DNA of 64,000 nt from Crocodylus rhombifer. Its lineage: Eukaryota; Chordata; Crocodylia; Crocodylidae. Position numbers and translations under genes: made by a program. Numbering within the stretch: the stretch's first letter is position 1; each line of letters starts with the position of its first letter. Below, in pieces: positions 33,601 through 44,798 of the stretch. The stretch lies in NCBI GenBank assembly GCA_038503035.1, contig JAVSML010020438.1, positions 1 through 64,000 of the forward strand, written 5' to 3'. The notes under the pieces were generated by a model. The model saw nothing but the letters and a program-made list of their open reading frames with translations. It was not told the origin of the DNA and made no database searches.

Positions 33601-34993
33601 TAGATGCTTTCCACATGCACAAAATATCTGCTAGGTCCCTCTGGAACTCCAAGCAGCTGCAAATGTTTAAGAATTTGAGACTCGGTTTTAGTTTAGAAGC
33701 CTGAGGAGTTTGTAGGGAAAGCAGAATATCAGAGCCAGGCATCCATTTGTGTAGAGCAGAATAGCTCCTCTGATGCTGTGGGTCACTTGCCTCTAAGGGA
33801 GGAGTATCTATAGAGGATCGATGTTTCTAGTATGCTCAAGAGGAGTTAGAAGCTTTGGATGGGCTTGCTCATTCTCCATTGTGCCCATTAAAGTTATTGT
33901 CTTCATGTTTTATCCTCTGTTCCCTTCTGCCCTTCTTCCCCTCCTCTTCAACTACTCCCCTCTTTCTCATTCTCCTTCCTAGCTCTGGATGTCACACTCT
34001 TCCTGTCACACAAGTCTTCTCTAATTTGCCTCTGCACTCTGTCCTTGGTTGCTGTCCATGAAATACCTGCAAATATCCTGGGACTAGGGGGACAGTTCAA
34101 ACATCTCAGTATCTCACCAATCCCTAGTCTGACTTTCAACTTCTTCCCTTGTGCTTTGTTTTAGTTGATTGTGCCTTTTTCCTCTGTGTTGTTCTAAATT
34201 GGGCACCAAGGAATTTTAAGTGTTTGCTTAATGATTTAGCATAGCTGTTCTCTGAACTCACAATAAATTTCACTGAGCATCTGTTTTTGAACGCACTTGA
34301 ATTTTGTCTTGCTTTGAATTCTTTTACTCGCAGTGCATGGTTTTATAGCACTCTTAGATTCATTTAATCTTGTGTAACACATGAATGATCTCACTCATTT
34401 GAAAGGCCACATGCTTGATTTGGTAATTACTATGGGTCTGTCTCTCACTGGTTTGGTTTTGTCTCTTTGTTCCTCATCTGTTACTTAATTATTTCATGAG
34501 ATCTTGCTCTACCTTATCTTCCATCACAGGTTCAGAGTGTCACTTACCAGTCTCTCTTCTTTTTGAAGTTTATGTCACCTAGATAAGTCTTGGATTTTAA
34601 ATACTGTTTTCTGTTAAACCAAATCTGAGCTTTATAGTAGTGAGTTTTGCACTTCAAGGAGCCACTGACTGCACGTAATATCCTCATTCTCCTAAGAGCC
34701 TCTTGAGGGACGGGTCACTTGGTAGACTGAAGGTCATGTGTCAGAGCAATGACCAACAAGACTTTTGACTAATTAATTCCCAAAATTATTACAAGGCATT
34801 GATAGTATTGCCAACCCCAGTTCCTCAGATGTCCTCCATAAATCTCCCGAGCTTAAAAATCATGTGATTTGGGGAAAGTAATAAAGATTCAGATTATTTT
34901 TATGAGGGCTAGAAATTTAGGGGGTTTTCTTTGTCTTTATGAAAGCTGAGATTCTCATGTAATTGCATCACTGCACTGGTTACAGCTTTAAGA
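30668..34993. other. repeat-poor unassigned stretch
   Basis: About 4.3 kb of AT-rich sequence with no recognised transposon, gene or RNA. Frames stay under 80 codons. It could hold conserved non-coding elements or sit in an intron; this cannot be judged from one sequence. Confidence 0.45.
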
Positions 34994-35227
34994 AGACCAT
35001 TAAGGGCCAGATCCTATTCTGTATTCTGGCTATTAAGTGTCTAAGCTATACTTTAAGCTTGTGATCTTATCTCACCTTGCTCAGGTCCCTAAAAAATTGT
35101 TAATGCAAAAGGCAAGTAGGTCTTGTGGCTTTGTCTTTAGATTTAGATGGAGTATGGGGAGGGCAGGGAAAGCATACTTGTTAATTTTTTTTTCAGAAGT
35201 GTGAGCAGGGCAGAATAGGATTTTATG
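34994..35227. mobile_element. family D foldback repeat, copy 2
   Basis: Left end GGGCCAGATCCTATTCTG and right end GCAGAATAGGATTTTA face each other. The inner text TCTCACCTTGCTCAGGTCCC matches the family D arm at 22486 (ATTCCACCTTGTTTGAGTCC). Diverged. Confidence 0.5.
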
Positions 35228-35626
35228 TACATGTTTAGAGTTATATAGATAACTAAGAGCTGGAAGGAGATCTGGCCTGAAATCAGCACAGGATTTGCAA
35301 TAAAATTGCCAAGAGTGGAGAGAGAGCAAGAAGAACCAGAGACTTAAAGAAAAATAAGAATATCTTCCATTCTAAGGCTGCAAAAAGGTTCTTTGATATC
35401 CCTACAAGGATATATCAGAAATATGTTCCTTTCTGAAGCCAGCTAAACCTTTCAGCAGATGATTGCCTGAATTCTGAGTTATTCTGCACTGTGCTTCTCC
35501 TGTACACAGCAGTGTGTGTGATGTTTTGAGGAATGAAATAGATTTTGATTTGAAAGAGATGAAATGTCTACCGTGGCAGAATGGACATTCCAGTCTCTAG
35601 CATATAATTTTGTCTGGAGCAAAATG

Positions 35627-35880
35627 ATCCTTAAAAAGCACAAATATGGCACATAATGGTTGATGTAATCGATCTATAGGAAAACCAGGAAAGTGCTTTT
35701 GTTGAAATGACAAAAGTGTTCATCTAGAAGTGCGCGCGCGCGCGCGTGTGTGTGTGTGATATCCTTAAAAAGCACAAATATGGCACATAATGGCTGATGT
35801 AATCGATCTAGAGGAAAACCAGGAAAGTGTCTTTGTTGAAATGACAAAGGTGTTCATCTAGAATTAAGAGTGTGTGTGTT
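35627..35880. repeat. 134-bp tandem duplication with CG/TG tract
   Basis: ATCCTTAAAAAGCACAAATA starts at 35627 and again at 35761. The two copies agree over about 103 bases with about five differences. Between them lies an alternating purine-pyrimidine tract (GTGCGCGC..., then GTGTGTG, 35730-35758). The second copy ends in a shorter GTGTGTGT. Confidence 0.9.
35730..35758. repeat. (CG)n(TG)n tract
   Basis: 29 bases of strictly alternating GC then GT, a classical Z-DNA-forming sequence. Confidence 0.95.
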
Positions 35881-38221
35881 GAAGTTTCTTGTACAGTGAT
35901 TCAGGTGAAAGCGAATAATTGAACTTGCAAGCATTTTAATTTGAGCCAGGCCCAAGTTCGGATCCAGGGCTGTTTGAATAATAGAAATTCTTGTCTGCCC
36001 CCCAAAATTGATGTAAATAACACATGTTTGTTGCATTTAGGTTTTTTTCCCTTGACATTTTCTGATATGTTGAAAGAAAGGTTCAGAATGAAAAATGTTT
36101 TGATGCAGATTAAATGAAATTAAAATTAAAATAGGAAAGAAAATAAAAAATACAGTTTTTCTCCTGCCTTTTCTCAATTAAAATCTTTTCAGTAAAACCT
36201 TTTCAACCAGTTTTATTCAAATCTAGTCTCACATGCATGCATGCATACATACACACATACCACTTGCTGTAATCCTTAGGAATAATTTAATCATATCAGG
36301 GATTATTATAAAAGCAAGACAGCCACAGCAATCAGATCCATATTCAACCACCCTAAATTCCAGGTTCAGCCTTTTCCCAAATGTTCTAATTGAGATGAAG
36401 AAAGCCATGAAAAGATTCCTGTAATAGTCATGCAATAAAATGATTACTGGAGCCAGAAAAGCTCCCTTTAAAGTGTTGAAGGTGCTTTCCCCCTTTGCTT
36501 TGTGGCATTCTTGGTGCTTTGCTGAGCTTAAGCCAAGTACTTGCTGGATCTTGGTATGCTCCTGTGCTCCACCTGGAGACCAAACTTTTGATAATGGTGG
36601 GCTTGTCCAGTGAATCAGGATATATATGATATAGCATGCACCTAAATCATATACGGAGGCAAATCCTTTTGCCAGGCAACCCACATCAGGCTTTGGAGTC
36701 TATTGGTCATTGTTGCTGGGTGCTCAGAATAGATCCTCCATGTATGTAATATAGTTTTTTAAAAATGTTGGACCCATCCTCCATGGAACTAATCTCATGT
36801 GTGGCATCCAATTTCTGGAAAGCCTCCCTGGGGACGGGCCCTGTTATAGCCTGTGGTCCACCTCTGAATTTGTACGGTTCTGTAATGACTTTATTGGTTA
36901 TTTTCAAGGGCAACTGCACCACAGTTTTACATTCTTAGACTCTGTTACAATTGGGGTGAGTGTGTTTTGTCCCTTCTGCCCAAAAGTAGTGCATTACCAA
37001 AATAGCTGTGTGTGTATCTGTTAAGTATTCATCTCCAGGAATAGCTACCAAGGAGTTTGAAATATCTCTTGCCATTGCTTTTATATCACGTAGGAGTCTC
37101 TAGTGTAAGTGGGAAGCAAGAGTGTGGGGGGTTGCATTTAGGATTCATCTTGTTCCTTTCCTTTCCTTTCATTTGCTTTAGTACTTTTGTTCTCCTTTGA
37201 GTGTAGCCAGACGTTCAGAACTGGAACAAAATCCTTGTATCCTCTTCACCATTTGCTGTGTGTGGAAACTCCTCTAAGAGTATTTTCCCAGAAGAAACAG
37301 TCTGACACAGATTGTGAAAAGAGAACAAACACTGCTAACCCCTCCTGCATTCTTCCCTCACCTCAGGTCATGTGAGCCACTTCCCTTCAGCAGTACATCA
37401 TGCACTTGGAGAAAACAAGTCCTCATTCCTCAAGGTTGCTATTATTGTTTCATCTTGTGCACAGGGACCTTGTACTTGTGACCAAACTTCCTTGATACTG
37501 CTCTCATTGAGGGAAATGAAAGAATCCCACTTGTGAAAAGCTGACAGGTACTGGCATACTGGGAGACAGAACAAAGGTTAATGTGGGTGGATACTATGAG
37601 TCATTTCTGACTAAGAGACTGGCAGAAGAATATCCATCTCTGGCAATCTGATTTTTTTTTTAAGGGCAAGGACTGTCTAATGAAGCAGCAGATACAGATG
37701 AATCAGGTCTTCGACTCATGCTGTTTAAATGCAGAATGAGGTGTATAAAGTTTAGTACTCTGTGGTTTTCTTAAGAATGAAGAATCTGCTTTTCTGTGTG
37801 CTACCAAAATGTGATTCGGTTCGATTGCTGATTTGGTGGAGATGTCTTCTGCCAGTAGTTGCTTGATACAATATAAACTAAGGACCTGATCTAGACTACA
37901 TGTTTTTACTGTGTTTGAGCACCTGCCAAAAAGCATAATCCCTGATCCAGGGCTCCACATGCTTTAAGGGTACCACTGCAGACCACAACACATGAGTGTC
38001 AACTTCATACCATATCAACTTGATTACTCATAATCAGGCAGTGTATTATGGTTAGCTGATGCAATGATGTACATGACATGCCTCAGTCTAAGTGGCATAC
38101 AGAAATATGTTCAGCATTATGCCAGCTAATTCTGCCCCCAGCCACCATGTTCAGGCATGGTAACATTTCAAAGGGTCTGGCCAAACAGAAATGAAAACTG
38201 AGGCATTCTCTTGAAATTTCA
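35881..38221. other. unassigned stretch
   Basis: No gene recognised. The longest frame (minus 36229-36684, 151 codons) has no familiar motif or codon signature. A GCAT-type low-complexity patch is at 36233-36260. Confidence 0.4.
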
Positions 38222-38800
38222 TAGATTTCATAGACATTAGGGCTGGAAGGGACCTCGGGAGATCATCGAGTCCAGCCCCCTGCCCAAAGGGCAGGAAGTC
38301 AGCTGGGGTCATAGGTTCCCAGCAAGATAAGCATCCAATTTACTCTTGAAGGTGTTCAATGTAGGTGCTTGAACCACCTCCGCTGGCAGGCTGTTCCGGG
38401 CCTTGGGGGCTCGGACAGTAAAGAAATTTTTCCTTATGTCCAGCCTGAAACGGTCTTGCAGGAGTTTGTGACCGTTCGACCTAGTCATCCCTTGGGGCGC
38501 TCTGGTGAACAAACGTTCCCCCAGATCCTGGTGGTCACCCCTGATAAACTTATAGGTGGCCATCAGATCACCCCTGAGCCTGCGCTTTTCCAGGCTAAAG
38601 AGTCCCATGGCTCTCAGCCTATCATCGTAAGATCTGTTTTCCTGACCTCTGATCATGCGTGTGGCTCTCCTCTGGACTCTCTCAAGCTTCTCCACATCCT
38701 TTTTGAATTGTGGAGCCCAAAACTGGACACAGTACTCCAGCTACAGCCTCACCAAGGCCGAGTACAAGGGGAGAATGACGTCCCGGGATTTGCTCGAGAA
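38222..38800 (-). mobile_element. young CR1 3' fragment, copy 1
   Basis: The 3' end is at 38222-38290 (minus-strand form GGGCTGGAAGGGACCTCGGG). The minus frame 38309-38695 is open for 128 codons and reads the reverse-transcriptase C-terminus: [39 protein letters not shown] and [14 protein letters not shown]. It is nearly identical to the plus-strand copy at 51382, so both belong to one recently active subfamily. 5'-truncated. Confidence 0.9.
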
Positions 38801-39497
38801 ATGATGGTGGTCTTCTACTCCAAAGGTGGTGAGGGGGCGGGCAGTAGAATTAGGTTTGTGCCGGTGAAGTTTGTCACTACTGTCTTTAAGGTAGCCAGGT
38901 TAATAGCTTCTCTGAGTGGCTTTGCTGTATGTCTTTTGCTCAGCAAGTGGATGCTCGACAGTCTGATTGCTTATCATGTGGTGTTTAATATTCCCTCAAG
39001 GCGGAGAAGCTGTTGCTGATCTTATTTTTGTTTGTTGAATATTTTTAATTCCTGGCAAAGTCCCCAAAATCATACTATGTACCAAAATAAACAAGTAATA
39101 ACATGTTGTTGATGCCATCCTTCAATAGGCAGAGCTTACTGGAAGCCAGTAAGCCTTCTTTTGTGGTCTTTAAAGAGATCATCCAGGCCAAAGTAGAAGG
39201 GATACTTCTGTGTTATAATTCAAAAGAATATGGATCAGTTGGCAGAAGAATTATCTGAAAATGATTTACCTCTATAACAAAATGGCAGTAAGTACAGGGA
39301 ATTTTAAAAGAAGGCTTAACTGCAGTTTTGAAGAGTTAAACTTTTGCAATGGTTTTTAAAGCTGATACTGACTCTAAGACTGGAGGCCTAGATTTAAAAA
39401 ACTGAATACTATGAAATGGCATGTTTAGGATCTAATGTTGACCCAGAACTTTGGCCATGTCTAATATTTAAGAGCTTGAAAATCTTAGGCTGTTTAG
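38801..39497. other. unassigned stretch
   Basis: No gene recognised. 38815-39020 is slightly more GC-rich and keeps a plus frame open from the reverse side of the CR1, which I take as chance. Confidence 0.4.
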
Positions 39498-40118
39498 CAG
39501 GCCTGTGTGAAGCGGCTAGTATTCGCTTTGGATTCAGGTTTGGCTGATTTGGGGGACGGTGATTTGAATCACTGTCCTGATTCAATTCGGCTGAATCTGA
39601 TTCATTGTCCACCATTGCCCCATGCTACATGGGGGGGCTCTGCTTTTCTTGGCTTTTTTTTCTTCTTAAAGGGCCAGAGCTGGCCTGGGGGGACACTCGT
39701 AGGGGTGCTGGGAGAGCGGGGGTGGGTCAGGGGGCTCATGCAGAGCCCCCCCATGCAGTGGGGGGGGGCAGTAGGGATTGTCCCCCTGCCCAGCAGCACC
39801 TGGTGAGCACTGGGTCTTTTTTTTAAGTACTAGGAGTTGGGGGGAAGGGCTGGGGGAGCAGAGGGATTGGGGGGCTGGCAGAGTTCCCCCCCATAGTCCG
39901 CTTCCCCCTCCCCCGCTCCTAGTACTTACCAGCTGGAGTCAGGGGACTGCCCGAATCACCAAAACTCTCCAAATCTTTTCCAAAGATTCGGAGAGCTTTG
40001 AATCGGTCCGGACCTTTAAATTGGTCCCCTGATTCGATTCAGATTTGGTGATTCAGCCACCAAATTGGGCCAAATCTCCTTTGAATCGAATCACCACCTG
40101 AAGCTTCACACAGCCCTA
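39498..40118. mobile_element. hAT MITE (GGGCTGTGTGAAGC family)
   Basis: Left end CAGGCCTGTGTGAAGC and right end GCTTCACACAGCCCTA are inverted repeats. Inner arms full of GATTCG/CGAATC words also pair (for example CTGATTCAATTCGGCTGAAT against CTTTGAATCGAATCACC). Possible 8-bp flanks CTGTTTAG and TTATTCAG agree at five of eight positions. GC-rich centre, no coding. Confidence 0.75.
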
Positions 40119-42069
40119 TTATTCAGTGTGAGCCAACTGCCAATGTCATGTAGGTTGCAAACATGAAGGTTACAACTGATGGAGGGGGGGAGTGAACACT
40201 TAAGTCTTTTCTGAAGTACAGACAACTTGAAAAGTATCCTTCCTGTCAGAGCTTTCCTCTGCTTTGTTGTTTAGATCAGAGCATAGTATTGAACTGTCAG
40301 ATGTAGCCAACAGTTACTTTTCTTAAACATGGTTTCTTGAAACAAAAGCATCGGCTCAGATTAATGCTGATAACAAAGGGTTGTTGTTGTTTCTTTGTTC
40401 CTTAGACAGAATACACTGCAGTACTCAAGTTAGAGACCCATTGTGATTGCATCTTCAGTGATGGGAAGAGGTGCAGCCTCTTGGACCAGCTAATGATAGA
40501 AAATTAAGTTATGCTAGTCACTGAGCTATTTGAATAAAGAGACGGAATCCAGAGGGAGCTTAAGAGCACATGCAGTGGCCACCATTTCGATCCATGGCAT
40601 GTGAATTGAGCAGGGGACTTTCCAGAGTTAAAACCATGGTTATAATATAGCCGGTGGTAAAGAGCCATGTCTTGTTCTATCTGGGGCTATAATGGATATG
40701 TATCTTCTGTGACCTATGCACAGGAAGACCTGTAACACTCACTAGTGTTTTATATATGCACTCCTTTTGTCATTAAGATGATCTCATTTACAACTAATAG
40801 CTGTATTCCGTTATTCAAAACTATGTTTCATCTTGTCAACATCAACTGGAGAAAAAATACTCTTTATAGAGGAGCTGATTTTATCTCAGCAACAGAACAG
40901 CTTTGAAATGATGTTCTCTGAATTTGGTGTGAATAAGAAGTATAGGTGGATGGCCTCAGAGCCCCTGGCATCTTCTTCCAGCTCCTGGTCCACCATGTAG
41001 GAGTGACCAGCTTGGGCACAGGGGCTCCAGAATTCTTGGGTAGCATGAGCAGCCCCCTTGTGATATCTGGGATCCAGAAGAATAACTGCAAGCAGCTTAG
41101 TGTGCTGTGATGCACCAGATTTAATTTGGTGAGCACTGGAGCCTTGGGGCTGAGGCTTTTGAAAGACCTGAGGACTTTGAAAAGGTCCAACACTATTAAT
41201 ACTGATGTTTGCTCACAGCTTCAAAGGAATCACCCAACCAGTATGAGCGCTGGTCCATAGTTTTGCTGGGATGGGCTTCTGATGCAAGGAGAGATGCAGT
41301 TGAGGGTTTTTAACCAGCTCATGAGAAACAGAAGGTTTAGATATTGAAGGAATGAGAAGACATGTCAGGCAGACTTTTCCTTAGGTACTGGCTGGTATTT
41401 TTTGTATGTTTTAAGGTGACTGGTAGATTTCTCTCCATCCAGGATTCATGTGACTATTTGGCCAAGGATCCAGGCATTCTTCTTTCACCAGGATGTGGTA
41501 TGAGGACCTGATGTGATGATCCTTGCCCTTCTTCAAAGGAATATGTCTTGATTGCCACACAGTAAAGAACATCAAATTCCAGAGAACGTTACAGAGAACT
41601 AGGTTTTGGGAACTCCTTGCAGAAGTAGATTCATTTAAATTACTCTCTAAGCTGCAGTAAAAAAAACATGTCAACAATAACGTGATATTTAATAACCCAA
41701 TATGTTGTATTTATGACCATCATTTGTTTCTGTGTACATGGTAGTCTTTCATTCACTATGTATGTCAAGAAGAGCTTTTGTTTCCTTGGATGGGCTTTGA
41801 TTAATGCATTTTTGATACTCCACAAAAAATACAGCTTTGAATGCTAAGAAAATTAGTTTTGTTTAACACCATTTTTCTTATTGTATGTATCATTCAATAG
41901 AACAGTATAATTTATTTGCTTATAGTGATCAAAAGAGCTAGTGTCCCTAGCGAAGGGGAACAAATATATTGCATTCTGATTACGTTAGTGCAGTGTCTTT
42001 GTTAGTGGGGTTCATTGTCACATGCATCCAAAACTATATGCCCAATCCCATTGTTTGTATCCAAGATCA
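40119..42069. other. unassigned stretch
   Basis: No gene recognised. The 109-codon minus frame at 40864-41193 has no known motif. Confidence 0.4.
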
Positions 42070-42099
42070 TAAAGATATCCACATCACCCAAACTATGCT

Positions 42100-42945
42100 A
42101 GGAGCTGACATTTGCTACACCAATCACAGGTTCATTTGCTCAGTTATGCCACTCAAACTGGCTCCCAAATGACAGAAGCAACAGAAGCAATGCCGATGGA
42201 AGATCAGCGTCAAAGGACTCAAGGGCCCAATCAAGTGAGACCTCTTCCACCAATGCCTTAATGAAAAACTGGTGAATTCCAGTCAAAAACAATGGGACAC
42301 TGTCAGCAGTGCTTGGGATGCCTTCAAGTCCACTATCATCAGTGCCTATGAAGAGACATTTGGATTCTGTATCAGGAATCATCAAGACTGGTTTGATGAG
42401 AATGATGGGGAGATCCAAGAGTTGATTGACCACAAGTGCAAGGCCTTTTGTGCTTGGCAGAATGAAATTAACTTTAAGTAAAAGAAACTGAATCTCCAAG
42501 AAGCCAAGGCAGAAGTCCAAAAGAGGATCCATGAACAGATGGTGGGAAGACAACGTGAAGGAGATTCAACGTCTCATGGACATCCATGATATGGTTTTTT
42601 TCAATGCCATCAAAGCCATCTATGGTCTGAGCACTCAGGGACCAATCCCCCGAGACATAAGGATGGAGGAGATCTGATCAAGGAAAGGGGAACCTTCAAT
42701 GCCCATTGGAAGGAGCATTTTGAAGACCTTCTCAGATTGTTGATGAGAGGTGTTCTGAGCTCCATCCCACAACTCCCAGTCAGAGATGCTCTCAGAAACC
42801 ATTCACCCCTGATGAGGTGAGGAAAGCCATCAAGCAGATGAAGAACAACAAAGTATCTGGAGCAGATAGAATTCCCACTGAAATCTTCAAGCAGTGGGGA
42901 AAGGAGTTCACACCACATCTCCATGCCCTCATCTTAAGGATTTGG
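42100..42945 (+). pseudogene. L2-like ORF2, N-terminal pieces
   Basis: Plus-strand frames 42272-42481 and 42817-42945 hold the linker (RNHQDWFDENDGEIQELIDH, then CKAFCAWQNE) and the start of the reverse transcriptase (DEVRKAIKQMKNNKVSGADR, PTEIFKQWG). Text between them is readable only by changing frame. The reading stops where an LTR was inserted at 42949. Confidence 0.75.
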
Positions 42946-43048
42946 AATTGTTGCCGGCACAAGGTGCCCAAGGGAGGCAACAATTGGGTTCGTTGCCCAG
43001 TGTGCGTCACGCCAAATAAACACACTGGGGGGGGAGAAGCAGACAGAG

Positions 43049-43054
43049 TTTATT
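43049..43054 (-). terminator. LTR polyadenylation signal
   Basis: AATAAA on the minus strand, 75 bases after the TATA box, as expected for the R region of a retroviral LTR. Confidence 0.6.
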
Positions 43055-43126
43055 TGAGCTCAAGTAAAAGGCACAGGGAGACTGTATGGTCTCAAATCCT
43101 GTGCACCTAACCCTGCAACAGTGGGA

Positions 43127-43134
43127 TTTTTATA
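43127..43134 (-). promoter_or_regulatory. LTR TATA box
   Basis: TATAAAAA on the minus strand inside the 470-bp LTR, about 285 bases from its 5' end. Positioned as the core promoter of the former retroelement. Confidence 0.6.
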
Positions 43135-43422
43135 CCTCGGTCAGTTTTCCTAGTGATTTTCCACCAGCTGGCCCCCTCTTCCTCCCCTTTCCCTCCTCCC
43201 TTCTCTCTCTGAGCGGTGCCCTTGCATTCCACAGATAACAGTTTTAGCTCGCCTGCTTTCCAGAAGGACAGGAGATTGCAGGCGCCGTAGAAAGGGTTAC
43301 AAAGGTTGGGCAAGGGGGGGGTCCTGGCTCATTTGAGCCCAGAGCAGAAGGACTTCCTCGACGCTTATGGTCTTCCATCCCTCTGAGTTACCTGGGGTTA
43401 TGCCCAGTGACACCAACAGAAT

Positions 43423-43694
43423 GATGAGGAAATCCCAGATGACCTCAGGTACACCATGATTCTGACAACTTTCAAGGAAGGAGAAAAGTCTGACTGCAGA
43501 GGGATCACCTTGCTGTCCACCACATGAAAGATTGTTGTGAGAACCCTTCCAAACCATCTCCTTGCACTTACCAAAAAACTCCTCCTAGAATCTCAGTGTG
43601 GGTTTAGGGCATTTAGAAGCACAACTGACATGAATTTTGCAGTTTGCTAGCTGCAGGAAAAATGCCAGGAGCAATATAAACCTCTCTACATGGC
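43423..43694 (+). pseudogene. L2-like ORF2, reverse-transcriptase middle piece
   Basis: Continues the LINE after the LTR. DDLRYTMILTTFKEGEKSDC is followed by GITLLS, ESQCGFRAFRST and PLYMA. The text then breaks just before motif A, at the second LTR insertion (43695). One stop precedes QEKC. Confidence 0.75.
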
Positions 43695-43862
43695 TGTAAC
43701 GGGCACTGGGTGCACCTGTTTCTTTAAGAAAGGACAAGGCTCTGGAATAAGCTGAGTCAGCAGGCAGGGGACCACCTGATCAGAAAGGGGCAGGGCTTAA
43801 CCAGGAGATAAGCCCAGGGCCAGAGCTGGGGCAGGCAGTTTCACCCTGGCTGCTGACATGGA
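43695..43862 (+). mobile_element. LTR fragment, family A copy 2
   Basis: Starts TGTAACGGGCACTGGGTGC, like TGTAGCAGGGCACTAAGCTG at 44799, preceded by ATGGC. It shares AGAAAGGGGCAGGGCTTAA with GGAAGGGGCAGGGCTGA of that copy. Only the first ~170 bases are present. ATGGATGG follows, so the 3' side is deleted or the target duplication has decayed. Confidence 0.6.
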
Positions 43863-43869
43863 TGGAGCT

Positions 43870-44340
43870 CCTGGGAAGATAGATGCACAATATTAGCATC
43901 TTCTCTTAAGCAAACACCATGAGCATCAAGGCGATGATCATCTGACATCAACTTTGCTGGGCCCTCTCTGTCATCCAGATGTCTGACTCCAGACTCCTGA
44001 AACAAGTTTTATTCTCCCAGTTCAGTCAAAGGGCAGCTGGACCAGCTCAAAGGGCAAAAAAGTGCTCCAAGGATGTCCTCGAGGCCAACTTGTAAAAACG
44101 CAGCATTAACATCAACTCTTGGGACACACTTGCCCAGGACTGTCCCAAATACAGAGTCTGCTGCAAGGATCTCTGTACCATGAAATCGTAGCACAATAAC
44201 AAGATATGGAAAAGCAGGATCAGCAGAAACAGCATGTTGCGGATTGAATCATCCACCACACATGGAAACACATGCCCAAGGTGCAGCAGAGCCTGTCAAC
44301 CCCAAATTGACCTTGTCAGCCATCTTCAGATCCACAGATA
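43870..44340 (+). pseudogene. L2-like ORF2, C-terminal piece
   Basis: Reads ANTMSIKAMII, then MSDSRLLKQVLFSQFSQRAA, SKDVLEANL, NSWDTLAQDCPKYR and a zinc-finger-like CPRCSRACQPQI ... SHLQIH near 44270-44335. Several stops. In related LINEs this region follows the reverse transcriptase, so about 200 residues between it and PLYMA are missing here. Confidence 0.7.
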
Positions 44341-44559
44341 AGACAGTCATGGAAGACATTCTTCCTCACCTGCAAGGGATTGCCAAAGAAGAAAACTGTA
44401 TACCATGGGGCAAGCTGAAAAGATACTGTAACACTATCACAGGAAAGACAGAGGTACAGAGAGGGTACAGGGAAACAGATTTCTCACTGATGCAAGCCAA
44501 GAGTGAAATCATTTCCATTCTCTCTGTCATCATCTCTCTCTTACTTTGTAGTTGTACAG

Positions 44560-44700
44560 CACTGTTCTTCCATAGATTTCAAAGTACTGTGACATGACTG
44601 GCTATTATCGTGATCCCTATTTAAAGGTGAGGAGTTGAGGCACAGAAAAATTAAAGCCAAGATTTGTAAGTTTCTAGTTCCTGAATTCATAGATGTGATT
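44560..44700 (-). mobile_element. MIR-like SINE fragment
   Basis: The plus-strand text GTGAGGAGTTGAGGCACAGA, preceded by CTATTATCGTGATCCCTATT, is the reverse of the MIR core ending (CTGTGCCTCAGTTTCCTCAT). Heavily diverged. Confidence 0.55.
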
Positions 44701-44798
44701 TCCAGATGGCAAATACTCAGCACTTAATACATTACAAGTTGGGAAGGTTGGGCACTCAAAATGAGTGATCCCCTTTAAAAAATCTCAGCAATAGTGAC

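Larger units (their letters stand above)
42949..43418 (-). mobile_element. solo LTR of an endogenous retrovirus type
   Basis: Minus strand runs TGTTGGTGTCACTGGG to CCGGCAACA. Flanked by GAAT on both sides (42945-42948, 43419-43422), a 4-bp duplication. On the minus strand a TATA box (TATAAAAA, 43134-43127) is followed about 75 bases later by a polyadenylation signal AATAAA (43054-43049), then about 100 bases of U5: a textbook U3-R-U5 layout. No internal region. 470 bp, inserted in the L2-like LINE. Confidence 0.85.
42070..44400 (+). mobile_element. L2-like LINE, decayed, with two LTR insertions
   Basis: A second LINE type, distinct from CR1. Collinear fragments are an end of the endonuclease region (MLGADICYTNHRFICSVM), a linker (DWFDENDGEIQELIDH), the reverse-transcriptase start (KNNKVSGADRIPTEIFK), GITLLS, ESQCGFRAFRSTTDMNFAV, QEKC and PLYMA. 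Later come a maturase-like tail (MSDSRLLKQVLFSQF) and a C-terminal C2H2-type finger (CPRCSRAC, then SHLQIH). The central reverse transcriptase (motif A onward) is missing around 43695-43870. Placement in the L2/CR1 side of the Jockey superfamily is from memory of such proteins. Confidence 0.75.

Noticed and set aside
36229..36684. 151-codon minus-strand frame
   Set aside because: No motif, no homology I recognise, and it overlaps GCAT low-complexity sequence.
38801..39019. Plus frame extending from the antisense of a CR1 into flanking DNA
   Set aside because: Most of it is the reverse complement of the CR1 reverse transcriptase, so the frame is a shadow with a chance extension.
40864..41193. 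109-codon minus frame as a possible retropseudogene
   Set aside because: No known protein recognised, no poly-A tail or target duplication seen. Left as unassigned.
42949..43418. Part of a complete provirus
   Set aside because: A single LTR flanked by a 4-bp duplication with LINE sequence on both sides. No gag, pol or env remnant is present.
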